From Acetobacter aceti NBRC 14818 (GTDB lineage Bacteria > Pseudomonadota > Alphaproteobacteria > Acetobacterales > Acetobacteraceae): DNA of 64,000 bases. The notes beneath the pieces were generated by a model, which saw only the letters and a list, made by a program, of their open reading frames with translations, had not been told where the DNA came from and searched no databases. Below, in pieces: positions 17,196 through 26,200 of this stretch. Positions within the stretch are counted from its first letter, which is position 1, and each line of letters begins with the position of its first letter. The DNA lies in contig NZ_AP023410.1 in assembly GCF_000193495.2 (NCBI RefSeq), forward strand, positions 3,123,501 through 3,187,500, read 5' to 3'. The position numbers and the translations under genes are program-made.

Positions 17196-18419
17196 TTATT
17201 TCCGGACAATGGCCTCATATCGGGCCAGAAGATCCTTCATGGTTTCGTCCCATGAAAAGGTCAGGGCCCTGATACGGGCAGCTTCACCCATCCGGGCGCG
17301 ACCGACCGGATCAAGAGCAAGAGTTGCGACATGTCTCGTAAACTCTTCCACATCACGCGGTCTGGCGAGAAACCCGGTAACGCCATCCTTAATGAGGGAC
17401 TTGCTTCCCGTCGCGTCGGCGCAGACACAGGGCAGTCCGGATGCCATAGCCTCAAGCGTGACATTGCCGAAAGTTTCCGTTTCGCTAGGAAACAGAAAGA
17501 TATCTGCTGACGCATAGGTTGTGGTGAGGTCGGCACCCTGCTGGAAGCCAAGAAAGATGGCGTCCGGCAACATCTGCTCCAGTTCGGCGCGGGCAGGTCC
17601 GTCTCCGGCCACGACCGCACGGACGGGAATATTACGGGCATTAAGCGCCTTTACTACAGATACAAAAATACTGAGCTGCTTTTCACGCACAAGGCGGGAA
17701 ACAAGAAGAACGACGATATCATCTGGTGCGAGTCCATGCCGGTATCGCCACTCTGCTGAGCGGTTGGCGGGATTGAAGCTTTCCGCGTCAACGCCCCGGG
17801 ACCATAAAATCAGCTTGCCTTGCTGTTTTTCCGCCACCAGTTCATCAATCATGGACTGGGTTGGCACATAGACTTCACGACATCTGGCGTAATATCTGGA
17901 AAGATACCGTTTGAGGGGCGAGATGAAAATCGAGACGCCCGGATAATATTTCAGGTAGGTTTCGTAGCGCGTGTGATAGGACGCAACGAGAGGAATGTTC
18001 AGTTTTCGCGCGATTTTCAACGTTGAATAGCCCAGAGGATCTGGCGCGAGAGCAATATGGATCAAATCCGGCTTGAAAGCTTCGATTTCCTCCTGAGGCA
18101 GGGAGAAGGCCAGCCTGTATTCACCCCGACCGGGAAGGGCGATCGACGGCACGGGAACAACCGTTCCTTTGTAGTCAAACGCGGGTAGCTTCGAAACAGG
18201 CGTGTAGACACGGACTTCCACGCCCTGCCTTTCCAGATAATCGACCAGTCTGTTCATCGTCAGGGCGACACCGTCGCGTATGTAGTTATAGGAACTGGCG
18301 ATGATCGCCACACGCAGGCATTGGGATTTTTTTTCGGAATAGGGAAAAGCCACGAGTGACTCTGTCTTTTCCGCGAGTGTAGGTTCGGCACGTGGACTGC
18401 GTGTCGTCACAAGGTTCAT
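17196..18419 (-). CDS. GT4-family glycosyltransferase
   Basis: The 407-residue protein is a GT-B glycosyltransferase of family 4. After a polar N-terminal extension of about 30 residues come VAIIASSYNYIRDGVALTMNRLVDYLE, an acceptor-domain glycine/asparagine loop, then SYHTRYETYLKYY. The donor domain has LVSRLVREKQLSIFVSV and ETETFGNVTLEAMASGLPCV. The early part (EVRVYTPVSKLPAFDYKG) resembles diacylglycerol glycosyltransferases such as SqdX and MgtA types, so a lipid acceptor is plausible. It is the first gene of a two-gene minus-strand unit, transcribed divergently from the membrane protein at 18768. Confidence 0.78.
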   Translation of the reverse strand: MNLVTTRSPRAEPTLAEKTESLVAFPYSEKKSQCLRVAIIASSYNYIRDGVALTMNRLVDYLERQGVEVRVYTPVSKLPAFDYKGTVVPVPSIALPGRGEYRLAFSLPQEEIEAFKPDLIHIALAPDPLGYSTLKIARKLNIPLVASYHTRYETYLKYYPGVSIFISPLKRYLSRYYARCREVYVPTQSMIDELVAEKQQGKLILWSRGVDAESFNPANRSAEWRYRHGLAPDDIVVLLVSRLVREKQLSIFVSVVKALNARNIPVRAVVAGDGPARAELEQMLPDAIFLGFQQGADLTTTYASADIFLFPSETETFGNVTLEAMASGLPCVCADATGSKSLIKDGVTGFLARPRDVEEFTRHVATLALDPVGRARMGEAARIRALTFSWDETMKDLLARYEAIVRK

Positions 18420-18767
18420 AGAGTCTGGTCACCAGATGAGAGTAAAAATGCAGGAAGGGAGAGAGTATTTGAAAGAAACGACAGTATCCCGTTTCCAGAA
18501 CCGACATTTATTCCGGAATCTGCACTTTTACTGGGGTAGGGGAGGTATCACTTGTGAAATCTTCTGGCCTCATTATTGCAATAGAGAGCAAGTATTTGAA
18601 AGTTAAATTGCCACAACATGCTCCAGTATTTCCAGGAAATGATTAAATGGTTGACCACAGAAGACATGCTGCAATAATGGAATGTTCAACTGACGCGTTA
18701 TGTGGATTCACCGTCATGACTCCTTTTCCAATCGGTATTTTCGGTTTTTTTTCTATGTCGCTCCACA
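18420..18767. other. Divergent promoter region, no gene seen
   Basis: About 350 AT-rich bases between two divergent genes (glycosyltransferase on the minus strand, membrane protein on the plus strand). No open frame of note. It is the obvious place for both promoters, but I cannot single out -35/-10 elements with confidence. Confidence 0.55.
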
Positions 18768-19703
18768 ATGCATAAACGTTGGCTGGCGATACTGCGCTGG
18801 CTTTTTCCGGCCATCCTTTTTCTGATGCTTGTCAGAAGCATGTCGAAGATCGGCTGGCTTGAGGTCTGGGAGGCGCGTCCTGAAAATCCGCTTTTCTACC
18901 TGCTCCAGATCGTCATCTATGTGCTGTTGCCCGTTTCGGAATGGATCATCTATCGCAGGCTTCTCACGACAGACCGACGACTGACTCCTGCTGTATTTTT
19001 TCAAAAACGCTATCTCAACACAATGCTGATCGAATATTCTGGAGAAGCGTATTTTCTTTTCTGGGCGCGAAAAACGCTGGAAATGGATCATAAACGGCTG
19101 ATGCACGTGATCAGGGATTCGACCCTGCTATCCGGTGCTGCCGGTCTCGTCATGTTATGGATTACTCTGCTGGTTTTCGTTCTTCCGGGCAGTGGTAATC
19201 TTCCGGAATTCCTGACGAAATGGCAGCGTCCGATGCTGACAGCGGCGCTTCTACCGGTCATTCCGTGTCTCGTTATTGTCTTTGGCGGAAAGCTGGTCAC
19301 TCAGATGACGCATCGTGAAATGGCATGGACGTTCTTCATGCATCTTGCGCGGAGTATCATCAATTTTCTGCTGGAAGTATTAGGCTGGTGGCTGTCTGGT
19401 GCCCTGCAGGAACTGACACAATGCTTCGATTTCGTCGCCATGCGTTTCGTTCTGTCCCGCCTGCCAGTCGTTCCAGGAAAGGATCTGATTTTCTTGGGCG
19501 CAGGTCTGGAGATGTCGGGAGTGATGGATCTGTCGCGCCCCCGTGTGGCGGCAGTCCTGATCATCATGACCATCTTCCCGCAGACCGTAGACTTTCTACT
19601 GGTCATGATGACACGGCTCAGGAGCGCATTGATGAATTCAGGGCGGCGTAGGCGCGGGCATAGCCCTGACACATTGTTTCAACCCGACCCTGATCTTCGA
19701 TAA
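18768..19703 (+). CDS. Uncharacterised polytopic membrane protein
   Basis: The 311-residue protein has about seven hydrophobic helices separated by short basic loops, and an N-terminus of MHKRW followed at once by a helix. The overall pattern, with an Arg-rich cytoplasmic loop, VIRDSTLLSGAAGLV and a late RFVLSRLPVVPGKDLIFLGAG segment, recalls the lysylphosphatidylglycerol synthase/UPF0104-like flippase group often found beside glycosyltransferases. I cannot confirm that family by eye. Its last 86 bp overlap the end of the convergent glycosyltransferase gene tail to tail. Context (four glycosyltransferases and an Lpt-like exporter) suggests a role in glycolipid or polysaccharide handling. Confidence 0.6.
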   Translation: MHKRWLAILRWLFPAILFLMLVRSMSKIGWLEVWEARPENPLFYLLQIVIYVLLPVSEWIIYRRLLTTDRRLTPAVFFQKRYLNTMLIEYSGEAYFLFWARKTLEMDHKRLMHVIRDSTLLSGAAGLVMLWITLLVFVLPGSGNLPEFLTKWQRPMLTAALLPVIPCLVIVFGGKLVTQMTHREMAWTFFMHLARSIINFLLEVLGWWLSGALQELTQCFDFVAMRFVLSRLPVVPGKDLIFLGAGLEMSGVMDLSRPRVAAVLIIMTIFPQTVDFLLVMMTRLRSALMNSGRRRRGHSPDTLFQPDPDLR

Positions 19704-20730
19704 AGGCCCTGGCGTTGCGTCCCATGCATGCAATCGTATTTCTGCTGCTGACAAGCAGGGATATCTGGATCGCGATTTCCTGAACGGTGCGATGTTCCAG
19801 AAGCCAGCCCGTCCTGCCGTGCTGCACGATTTCGGGGATGCCGCCGCCCCTGAAGGCGAGAACGGGTCGTCCCATCGAAAGAGCCTCCATGACAGATAGT
19901 CCAAGCGGTTCATCGAGCGATGTGTTGACGGCCAGATGACATGACGCGAGGACAGGCCGTGGATCAGGCTGATAGCCCAGAAAAATGACCCGGTCCCGCA
20001 CGTTGAGGGAGGTTGCAAGTTTTTCGAGCGCTGGCCGCGCGCTGCCGTCTCCCGCGATTTTAAGATAGACGCCTGGCACGCGTGCCACGGCCTGAATCAG
20101 CAGGTGAGCGCCCTTCCAGGGTTCCAGACGGCAGACAAGGGCAAGTGTCAGAGGAGCCTTGGCGGAAAGCGGAGGTACCGGCGTGAAATACCGGGTATCG
20201 ACGCCGTTGCGGATGACATGCAGATGTTTGCGCATAACCGGTAAGCGTGTAGCTACAAAGCGCCTTACATAATCGCTGACGGCGACAACACTGTCCGTAT
20301 GACGCAAGGCCCAGTTTCTGTAGAGCGCGCAACTGGCATCAGTATAGTGCTGGACGCCATGCTCCGTTCTCAGCACCGGAAGCCCCAACCGTCGCGCCGC
20401 TCTGACGCCGATGATATGGGAGGCGTAGGTATGCACATGTACGATGTCGGCCTTTTCTTCATGCAGAACATTTTCCAGCCACTTGACGTCGCGTGGACCA
20501 AACGCGCGCCACAGATAGGATAACGGATCGGCACGGATGACGCCTTTATCCCTGATCCTTATCCCATGCCCTGCGAGCATAGCCCGCAATGCCGGATTGG
20601 GCGTCATCAGGGCTACAGCATGCGTTGCTTCGCTCTCGGCAGGACGGGTCGCCAGATCCACCAGCAGGCGCTCTGCTCCTCCAATCGCGCCGGCGACAAC
20701 GACATGGACGATTTTGCGGGAAGAGGTCAC
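19618..20730 (-). CDS. GT4-family glycosyltransferase
   Basis: A GT-B family 4 glycosyltransferase of 370 residues. The N-terminal domain starts VHVVVAGAIGGAERLLVDLA, with the GGAE loop typical of family 4, followed by HVHTYASHIIGVRAARR. The donor domain has LVCRLEPWKGAHLLIQAVA and the acidic pair in DEPLGLSVMEALSMGRPVLAF. The open frame runs further upstream, but the GTG at 20730 is preceded by AGGAAA and overlaps the previous gene's stop by 4 bp (GTGA). The upstream extension has no family similarity, so this start is preferred. It is the last gene of the minus-strand unit that begins with the response regulator. Confidence 0.82.
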   Translation of the reverse strand: MTSSRKIVHVVVAGAIGGAERLLVDLATRPAESEATHAVALMTPNPALRAMLAGHGIRIRDKGVIRADPLSYLWRAFGPRDVKWLENVLHEEKADIVHVHTYASHIIGVRAARRLGLPVLRTEHGVQHYTDASCALYRNWALRHTDSVVAVSDYVRRFVATRLPVMRKHLHVIRNGVDTRYFTPVPPLSAKAPLTLALVCRLEPWKGAHLLIQAVARVPGVYLKIAGDGSARPALEKLATSLNVRDRVIFLGYQPDPRPVLASCHLAVNTSLDEPLGLSVMEALSMGRPVLAFRGGGIPEIVQHGRTGWLLEHRTVQEIAIQISLLVSSRNTIACMGRNARAFIEDQGRVETMCQGYARAYAALNSSMRS

Positions 20731-22013
20731 AATATTTCCTTTCCTGCCAGATGGAGCAGAATGGACTGTATGGCGGCAGCATGGGGACGCGCGTCGAAAT
20801 GACGTTCGACCCGCAGCCGCGCAGCCAGACCACGGCCACGCCATTTTTCACGGTTGGTCAGAGCATCATGACAGGCGCGTGCCATGCCGTCAGTGTCCGG
20901 AGGAGTGCCACGAAGAAGCACTCCCTCCCGAACGTTTCTCACCATCTCTCCAATACCTCCCATATCAAAGGCGATGACCGGCTTTTTCATGGCCATTGAT
21001 TCCAGAACCGACAGGGGAAGAGGGTCCGGATAAATGCTCGGCACCACCGCGACATCGATATCGGCTAGGCAGGGGCGCACATCAGACCGAAAGCCCACGA
21101 AATGCATGAAACCCTCCAATCCGAGAGACCGGACTTTTTCACGGCATAGGGCAAGATGATCAACGGGAGAGTCCTGCGGCGTATCGCCGATCACGACAAA
21201 CCTGCATTGCGATGCGGCGTCCGCTCCAAGAGTCACGAACAGGGATCGCGCCACCTCGATTAGTTCGTAAAAACCTTTATGCGGAACGATGCGGCCATGC
21301 GCGCCGAACAGGATGATATTGTCGGAAATGCCCAGTTCCTCGCGCAGGGAGCCGGTACCGACATTGTTCGCAGCAATCGCCCTGTCGAAAACTTCAAGAT
21401 CTATCGCGTCATGCAGGATCTCGACCTTTCCAGCACAGGAACTGAATTGCGGTGAGACGGCCTGAGAGACGCAAAGTATCGTCTTTACGCGGGCGGCGAG
21501 CCAGCGATGGATCGGGCGAAGAGGGCGGGGCACGGCAGGATAAAAGACATGCCAGACAACTGGGGGCATTCCCGGCAGGGCAGCGAGGAGACCTCCGATA
21601 AAACCGGCTGTCGTACCATTACAGAAAATCACATCATAGCGCTGTTTCCTGACATGGGCGACAAGCCGGACCATGCCCAGAAAAGCGCGTCCGATATTGC
21701 TTGCCGCACGCACACAAAGCAGAGGCAGTGGAGCCTCGAAATCCTGACGTGTCATGGCGCGTGAGAGGGGCTGGACAAGGTTCTCGAGTATGGCTGGCTC
21801 GATGATCTGGGTTTCCGCTGCGTTCCATTCCCTGATCCGATGACTGACAAGGTCTTCGCGGGGCAGCATGACGCTGCGTCTTATTCTGTCCGGATCAAGA
21901 TATTTCAGAATATTCAGAAGCGTCTGCCCAGGCCCTCCATTGCGTGACGTATCGTTGATGAACAGCACATGCGCCCGGGAGGATTTTTCCGGGAAAGGGG
22001 AATTCCTGGTCAT
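20727..22013 (-). CDS. GT4-family glycosyltransferase
   Basis: The 428-residue protein is another GT-B family 4 enzyme. It opens with VLFINDTSRNGGPGQTLLNIL, a glycine-rich acceptor-domain loop, and has VWHVFYPAVPRPLRPIHRWL before the interdomain region. The donor domain has FGAHGRIVPHKGFYELIEVA and an acidic motif in YPDPLPLSVLESMAMKKPVIAF. It starts 8 bp after the histidine kinase stop and overlaps the next glycosyltransferase by 4 bp, so sugar transfer here is transcriptionally tied to the two-component system. Substrate is unknown. Confidence 0.82.
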   Translation of the reverse strand: MTRNSPFPEKSSRAHVLFINDTSRNGGPGQTLLNILKYLDPDRIRRSVMLPREDLVSHRIREWNAAETQIIEPAILENLVQPLSRAMTRQDFEAPLPLLCVRAASNIGRAFLGMVRLVAHVRKQRYDVIFCNGTTAGFIGGLLAALPGMPPVVWHVFYPAVPRPLRPIHRWLAARVKTILCVSQAVSPQFSSCAGKVEILHDAIDLEVFDRAIAANNVGTGSLREELGISDNIILFGAHGRIVPHKGFYELIEVARSLFVTLGADAASQCRFVVIGDTPQDSPVDHLALCREKVRSLGLEGFMHFVGFRSDVRPCLADIDVAVVPSIYPDPLPLSVLESMAMKKPVIAFDMGGIGEMVRNVREGVLLRGTPPDTDGMARACHDALTNREKWRGRGLAARLRVERHFDARPHAAAIQSILLHLAGKEIL

Positions 22014-22021
22014 CGTCTCTG

Positions 22022-23395
22022 TCAGCTTCGGCCTGTGATGCGTCCGTCGGACAGCGGGAATGAGACCAGAACGCGCAGGCCGGGCGCGTTGTCTTCCAGA
22101 AGGAGAGAGCCTCCAAAGCGTTCAGCGATGGCTCGGGCCAGACTGATGCCAAGTCCGGTTCCGGGTGTTGTGCGGCTGCGATCAAGCCGGAAGAACCGTT
22201 CCGGCAGTTTGTGCAACAGGGCGGCGGGAACCCCCGGCCCGTTATCGGCGACACAGAGTAAGGCCCGCCCAGCAGTCTTCCTCACCGAGACAGTAATGGA
22301 CGTCCCCGCAGGGGTGTGAAGCAGGGCATTATCGAGAATATTACTCACGAGCTGCCTCAGCAGCACGACATCCACGTGGATCATAATGTGCCGGACAAGC
22401 TCTGCGTCGATATGGTGTTCGCTGTCTTCCGGAGCAGAGCCGAAGATTTCGAGACATTTATTCACTTCCTCCGAAAGATCGACCGCTTCCTGCCGGGTGA
22501 CGTTGCCGGCGGCCTCTATTTCTGCAAGTTGCAGTAATGATGAGAACATTTCCAGTGAGGCGTCGAGATCTTCGATGGCAAGATTCGCTTCGGATTTTAC
22601 TTCCATCTGCGGGCCCGAAACGAGCTGTTGCAGCCGGTGTCTGAGGCGTGTCAGGGGGGTGCGCATGTCATGCGCGATATCGTTGCTGACTTGACGGAGG
22701 CTCTCCACAAGCCGTTCATTCTGGTCAAGAACTGCGTTGAACATACTGCAAAGATCGTCAAGTTCATCCTGCCCCGCCGCGACGGGCAGGCGTGCGGTGA
22801 GGTCGCCTTTCTGTATGGTCTGGACCGCCTGCCCGATCAGCAGCAGACGGCGGCGGACCAGTATGCCCATAAGTAGCCCTCCACCAACACCGCAGAAAAC
22901 AAACGCGGCGAAGCCCAGAAGGATTGTTTCCAGAACACTTTCATTCAGCGTATCGATTGGAGACGTATCGTGCGCGACAAAATAATAGCCACCATCATCA
23001 AGTTTTTCACCGAGCCCATAATAGCGCTGTCCTTTTTCGAGCCCGGGCGTAGTGTCGTCGATCCATCGGAAGCCTGAAACGGGAGGAAGGGTAGGAAGAT
23101 TGCCTGCCACCACGTGTCCCCTCCTATCCTGAAGCAGATAGCGATAATCCTGATCGGTCACGATAAAGGTTCTGACATTGGGTTCGAGATGAAGAACGTC
23201 ATGAGGCTCCTGTCTGGCGCCAAAGGCTTCAGATACCTCACTCGTCAGGTCCTGATCGATATTGTGCATAAAAAGGGAGCGCATCGCGCTTCCGAGCCAG
23301 AACGTAACGCTGGTGCCAAGGAGCAGAAAAAGCAGGGTGAAGATACAGGCAAGCCGTACGGCTGACAGGCCGGTAACTTTCATCGACTTCACCAT
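22022..23395 (-). CDS. Two-component sensor histidine kinase (EnvZ-like)
   Basis: The 457-residue kinase has a transmembrane helix near residues 13-35, a periplasmic domain of about 120 residues, a second helix near 158-182, and HAMP. The HisKA domain has the phospho-acceptor motif NDIAHDMRTPLTRL (His near residue 244). The ATPase domain has N box LVSNILDNALLHTP, G1 box ADNGPGVP, F box RFFRLDRS and G2 box GTGLGISLARAIAERFGG. It lies 6 bp after the response regulator gene and 8 bp before a glycosyltransferase gene, all on the minus strand. The periplasmic sensor domain is not recognised. Confidence 0.88.
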   Translation of the reverse strand: MVKSMKVTGLSAVRLACIFTLLFLLLGTSVTFWLGSAMRSLFMHNIDQDLTSEVSEAFGARQEPHDVLHLEPNVRTFIVTDQDYRYLLQDRRGHVVAGNLPTLPPVSGFRWIDDTTPGLEKGQRYYGLGEKLDDGGYYFVAHDTSPIDTLNESVLETILLGFAAFVFCGVGGGLLMGILVRRRLLLIGQAVQTIQKGDLTARLPVAAGQDELDDLCSMFNAVLDQNERLVESLRQVSNDIAHDMRTPLTRLRHRLQQLVSGPQMEVKSEANLAIEDLDASLEMFSSLLQLAEIEAAGNVTRQEAVDLSEEVNKCLEIFGSAPEDSEHHIDAELVRHIMIHVDVVLLRQLVSNILDNALLHTPAGTSITVSVRKTAGRALLCVADNGPGVPAALLHKLPERFFRLDRSRTTPGTGLGISLARAIAERFGGSLLLEDNAPGLRVLVSFPLSDGRITGRS

Positions 23396-23401
23396 GATTT
23401 C

Positions 23402-24124
23402 TCAGGCACCAGGTATTTCGTCTGTCCGGTAGGTGCCAAGCACATATCCTTCGCCTTTGAGCGTATGGATCAGCGGTCCAGACGGATTTCCTGTCTTCTG
23501 TCTCAGTCTGGAAATATGGCTTTCAAGAAAATTGCTGCGCACGGGAAATTCTATACCCCAGACAGAGGCGAAGATCATCTCGCGCGTAAGAATTCTTTCA
23601 GGATGTTTCATGAAAAATTCGAGGAGTTTGAATTCCTGGGGCTGCAGATGTACGCGACGACCGTCTTTACTGAGCTTTCTGCCCACGACATCAAGCTCCA
23701 GATCCTCGAATGTCAGTTTCGTAGCACTGCACAACCTGTTTCCACCTGGCCGGAGCAGGATTCCCGCACGTGCGACCAACTCCCGCAGATCGAAAGGTTT
23801 GGCGAGATACCCGTCGGCCCCCAGATTGAAACCGCGAACTTTTTCAAGAGTGCTATCGATTGCCGTCAGCAGAAGCACAGGATCCGACCGTCCGATCCTG
23901 CGAAGCTCGCATAGGAGGGAGAGACCATCGAAACCCGGTAACATGCGGTCGAGAACAATAAGATCCCACGGATGCGCCTTCAGCATCTCCAAAGCCTTCA
24001 CACCGTCGGACACGGAGGTCAGGGAAGCACCGCCGTTTTCAAGGCTGCGGCATATCTGGCTTGCCGTCTGAGGATCGTCTTCAACGACCAGAATCTGGGT
24101 TTTCCGCAAAGAGGATTCTGTCAT
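23402..24124 (-). CDS. OmpR-family response regulator
   Basis: The 240-residue protein has a receiver domain (about residues 9-120) with acidic pair EDD, the phospho-acceptor Asp in VLDRMLPGFDG, and the Lys in LAKPFDLRELVARA. A winged-helix DNA-binding domain (about 135-232) includes LQPQEFKLLEFFMKHPERILTRE and the recognition-helix region ESHISRLRQKT. It heads the operon with the histidine kinase and two glycosyltransferases and is divergent from the lptB-like gene, so it could control both directions from the 160-bp gap. Confidence 0.9.
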   Translation of the reverse strand: MTESSLRKTQILVVEDDPQTASQICRSLENGGASLTSVSDGVKALEMLKAHPWDLIVLDRMLPGFDGLSLLCELRRIGRSDPVLLLTAIDSTLEKVRGFNLGADGYLAKPFDLRELVARAGILLRPGGNRLCSATKLTFEDLELDVVGRKLSKDGRRVHLQPQEFKLLEFFMKHPERILTREMIFASVWGIEFPVRSNFLESHISRLRQKTGNPSGPLIHTLKGEGYVLGTYRTDEIPGA

Positions 24125-24301
24125 GGGAACCCCAATAGAGAACGATGAGGAGGGTTATAGGTAGGCGGCTGGAGAGCCTCAAGGAAAACACACCGAGATT
24201 GTGGTTATTTAACAAACACATCACGCGTTGGAGACTACTTTCGACGTACCATTGCCTGCGTCGAATCGTGGGTCTCAATAGTGCACGGATTGTCTGGACT
24301 C

Positions 24302-25018
24302 ATGCTGTCGGCTCTCGGCCTCTCAAAAGATATCGATAACCGGACCATCATACGGCAGGTGGATCTGGGATTGGAAAGAGGGGAAATCGTTGGTCTGCTT
24401 GGGCCCAATGGAGCCGGGAAATCCACAACCTTCCGGATGCTGTCGGGTCTGTTGCGGCCTGATCTGGGGTCCATAACGCTCGATGGTTCCGATATAACCG
24501 GACTCCCTGTTTATGAGCGGGTGCGGCGCGGTCTGCTGCTTCTGCCGCAGGCCAGCTTCCTGCCTGCGAATCTGTCTGTCAGACAGGCCATGATGATCGT
24601 GATGGAAACCCGCATTGGGAGCAGAACCGGATGCCATGATGAAATTTCCCGCGTCCTGTGGCAGTTCGGACTGTCCACGCTGACTGATGAGCGGGTCGCC
24701 ACTCTGTCGGGGGGGCAGAAGCGACGATGTGAAATTGCAGTCACAATGGCTTGCAGCCCGTCATTTACGTTGCTCGATGAACCTTTCGCTGGCGTCGATC
24801 CAGTGAATCTTCTTGAAATGGCTGAGATGATCCGGGATATGGCGGAAACCGGAACAGGGGTTCTGATCACGGACCATAGTGCAGTCGAGCTTCTGAGGCT
24901 GGTCGACCGTGCTTATGTTATTCATGGCGGGTGTGTGCTGGCTCAGGGCACCGTAGCCGAGCTTGTCGAGAATGCCGTCGTTCGCAGCACCTATCTGGGT
25001 GAGACGTTTCGTCTGTGA
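24302..25018 (+). CDS. LptB-like ABC ATPase
   Basis: A 238-residue stand-alone ABC ATPase. Walker A is GPNGAGKST, the Q-loop region LLPQASFLPANLSV, the signature LSGGQKRRCEIA, and Walker B FTLLDEPFAGVDP, the last almost identical to LptB, the ATPase that powers lipopolysaccharide extraction. The C-terminal STYLGETFRL also matches the LptB ending. The signature and the segment after it diverge from the usual LSGGERRRVEIARAL, which suggests a paralogue rather than the housekeeping copy. LptF- and LptG-like genes follow directly (4-bp overlap with the first). An in-frame GTG at 24281 would add seven residues; the ATG at 24302 matches the family start better. Confidence 0.82.
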   Translation: MLSALGLSKDIDNRTIIRQVDLGLERGEIVGLLGPNGAGKSTTFRMLSGLLRPDLGSITLDGSDITGLPVYERVRRGLLLLPQASFLPANLSVRQAMMIVMETRIGSRTGCHDEISRVLWQFGLSTLTDERVATLSGGQKRRCEIAVTMACSPSFTLLDEPFAGVDPVNLLEMAEMIRDMAETGTGVLITDHSAVELLRLVDRAYVIHGGCVLAQGTVAELVENAVVRSTYLGETFRL

Positions 25019-26196
25019 CGGACGGTGCCAACTGGATGCGGAAGCTGTTTCCGGTGCGGATACGGCTCTTCATGCTGGACGTGACACGCTTCACAGGACT
25101 GATCATGCTTCTGATCGAAGCGCTGTTCCTGTCGGAACGTTTTCCAATGGTGTTCCGCGATGTCCTGCGAAATCACGCCGGTCTGCGCGAAGCATGCCTC
25201 ATTTTTTTTCTGACGGCACCACAAATTTTTGATCTTGCCCTCCCTATCGCCTGTCTCGTCGCCGTTTACAGGGCCGTTCTCCAGATGCGTGAAGGGAGAG
25301 AGTTTCTTGTCATGGGAGCAGCGGGCATGGGGCCGTCAGGTCTTCTGGCACCCTGCGCCAGCCTCGCCTTTGCTGCTGCCATCATGTCTTTCCTTGTAGC
25401 TGGCATCGTCAATCCTTTGGCGCTTTACGCGCAGCGCGTCGTTTTGTTCAACGCGGAGAGCCTGGCGCTGACTGGAGGCGCCGCGACGGGACAGTTCTAT
25501 ATTCTGAAAAAGGGTGTGGTTTTTGCCCCCGCTGCTCATGAAAAGACGGTTTTTCCAGGACAGAAGAGGCATCTTTTCATTTATGAGCCGAGAGGGGACA
25601 GTTGCGTCAAGATTGTCCTCGCTGGGAGCGCCAGATCGACCGGTCGTGAGACAGGGGGTATTCTTCCACTGTTTTTCGACAATGTATCATGGCGTATTTT
25701 CGATATCGAACGGAATGCTGTCACTTCCGCCTTCTGTCCTGCCGAGGCCGAGTCATTCATCACGGCGGACAGGCGGATACGGCTGGCAGACCTTCTCTCT
25801 TTTGAGCCGCGGGGTTTCGATGGCAGCGAACTGACATCGCCGGAGCTGCTTTACGCGTCGGCCGGATCAGAGCCGCCTGATCTCACCGGGCAAAACCGGA
25901 TACTGGCGGGACGATTGGGGCGGATGCTGCTGTGTATGATCGCTCCCGCCCTTGCCTGCGCCGCCGTCTGCCTTTCATCCCGACATATGCAGTATGTGGC
26001 ACTGCCGCTCGCCTGTGGCGGACTCATGCTGCTTGACCTCAGCTCCGAATGGCTCATACACGCCGGCGTCTCCCTTCATGAAGGCGAGGTGATGGGAGCG
26101 CTTCTTCTGGTGACGGGGCTAGGATGCGGCTTTCTCATTTTCCTGACGTGGCGCTTGCAGAACGCCCTGTTCCGTCCGCAATTCGGCAGGGCCTGA
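25015..26196 (+). CDS. LptF-like export permease
   Basis: The 393-residue protein has the LptF/LptG layout. Three helices lie in the first ~140 residues, with REFLVMGAAGMGPSGLLAP in the coupling region. A periplasmic beta-jellyroll-like domain spans about residues 150-300. Three more helices follow from about 305, starting at GRLGRMLLCMIAPALA. LptF and LptG form the transmembrane pair that pulls lipopolysaccharide from the inner membrane to the Lpt bridge. The GTG start overlaps the lptB-like stop by 4 bp. The sequence is quite divergent from typical LptF, so its cargo may not be ordinary lipopolysaccharide. Confidence 0.75.
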   Translation: MTDGANWMRKLFPVRIRLFMLDVTRFTGLIMLLIEALFLSERFPMVFRDVLRNHAGLREACLIFFLTAPQIFDLALPIACLVAVYRAVLQMREGREFLVMGAAGMGPSGLLAPCASLAFAAAIMSFLVAGIVNPLALYAQRVVLFNAESLALTGGAATGQFYILKKGVVFAPAAHEKTVFPGQKRHLFIYEPRGDSCVKIVLAGSARSTGRETGGILPLFFDNVSWRIFDIERNAVTSAFCPAEAESFITADRRIRLADLLSFEPRGFDGSELTSPELLYASAGSEPPDLTGQNRILAGRLGRMLLCMIAPALACAAVCLSSRHMQYVALPLACGGLMLLDLSSEWLIHAGVSLHEGEVMGALLLVTGLGCGFLIFLTWRLQNALFRPQFGRA

Positions 26197-26200
26197 GGAG

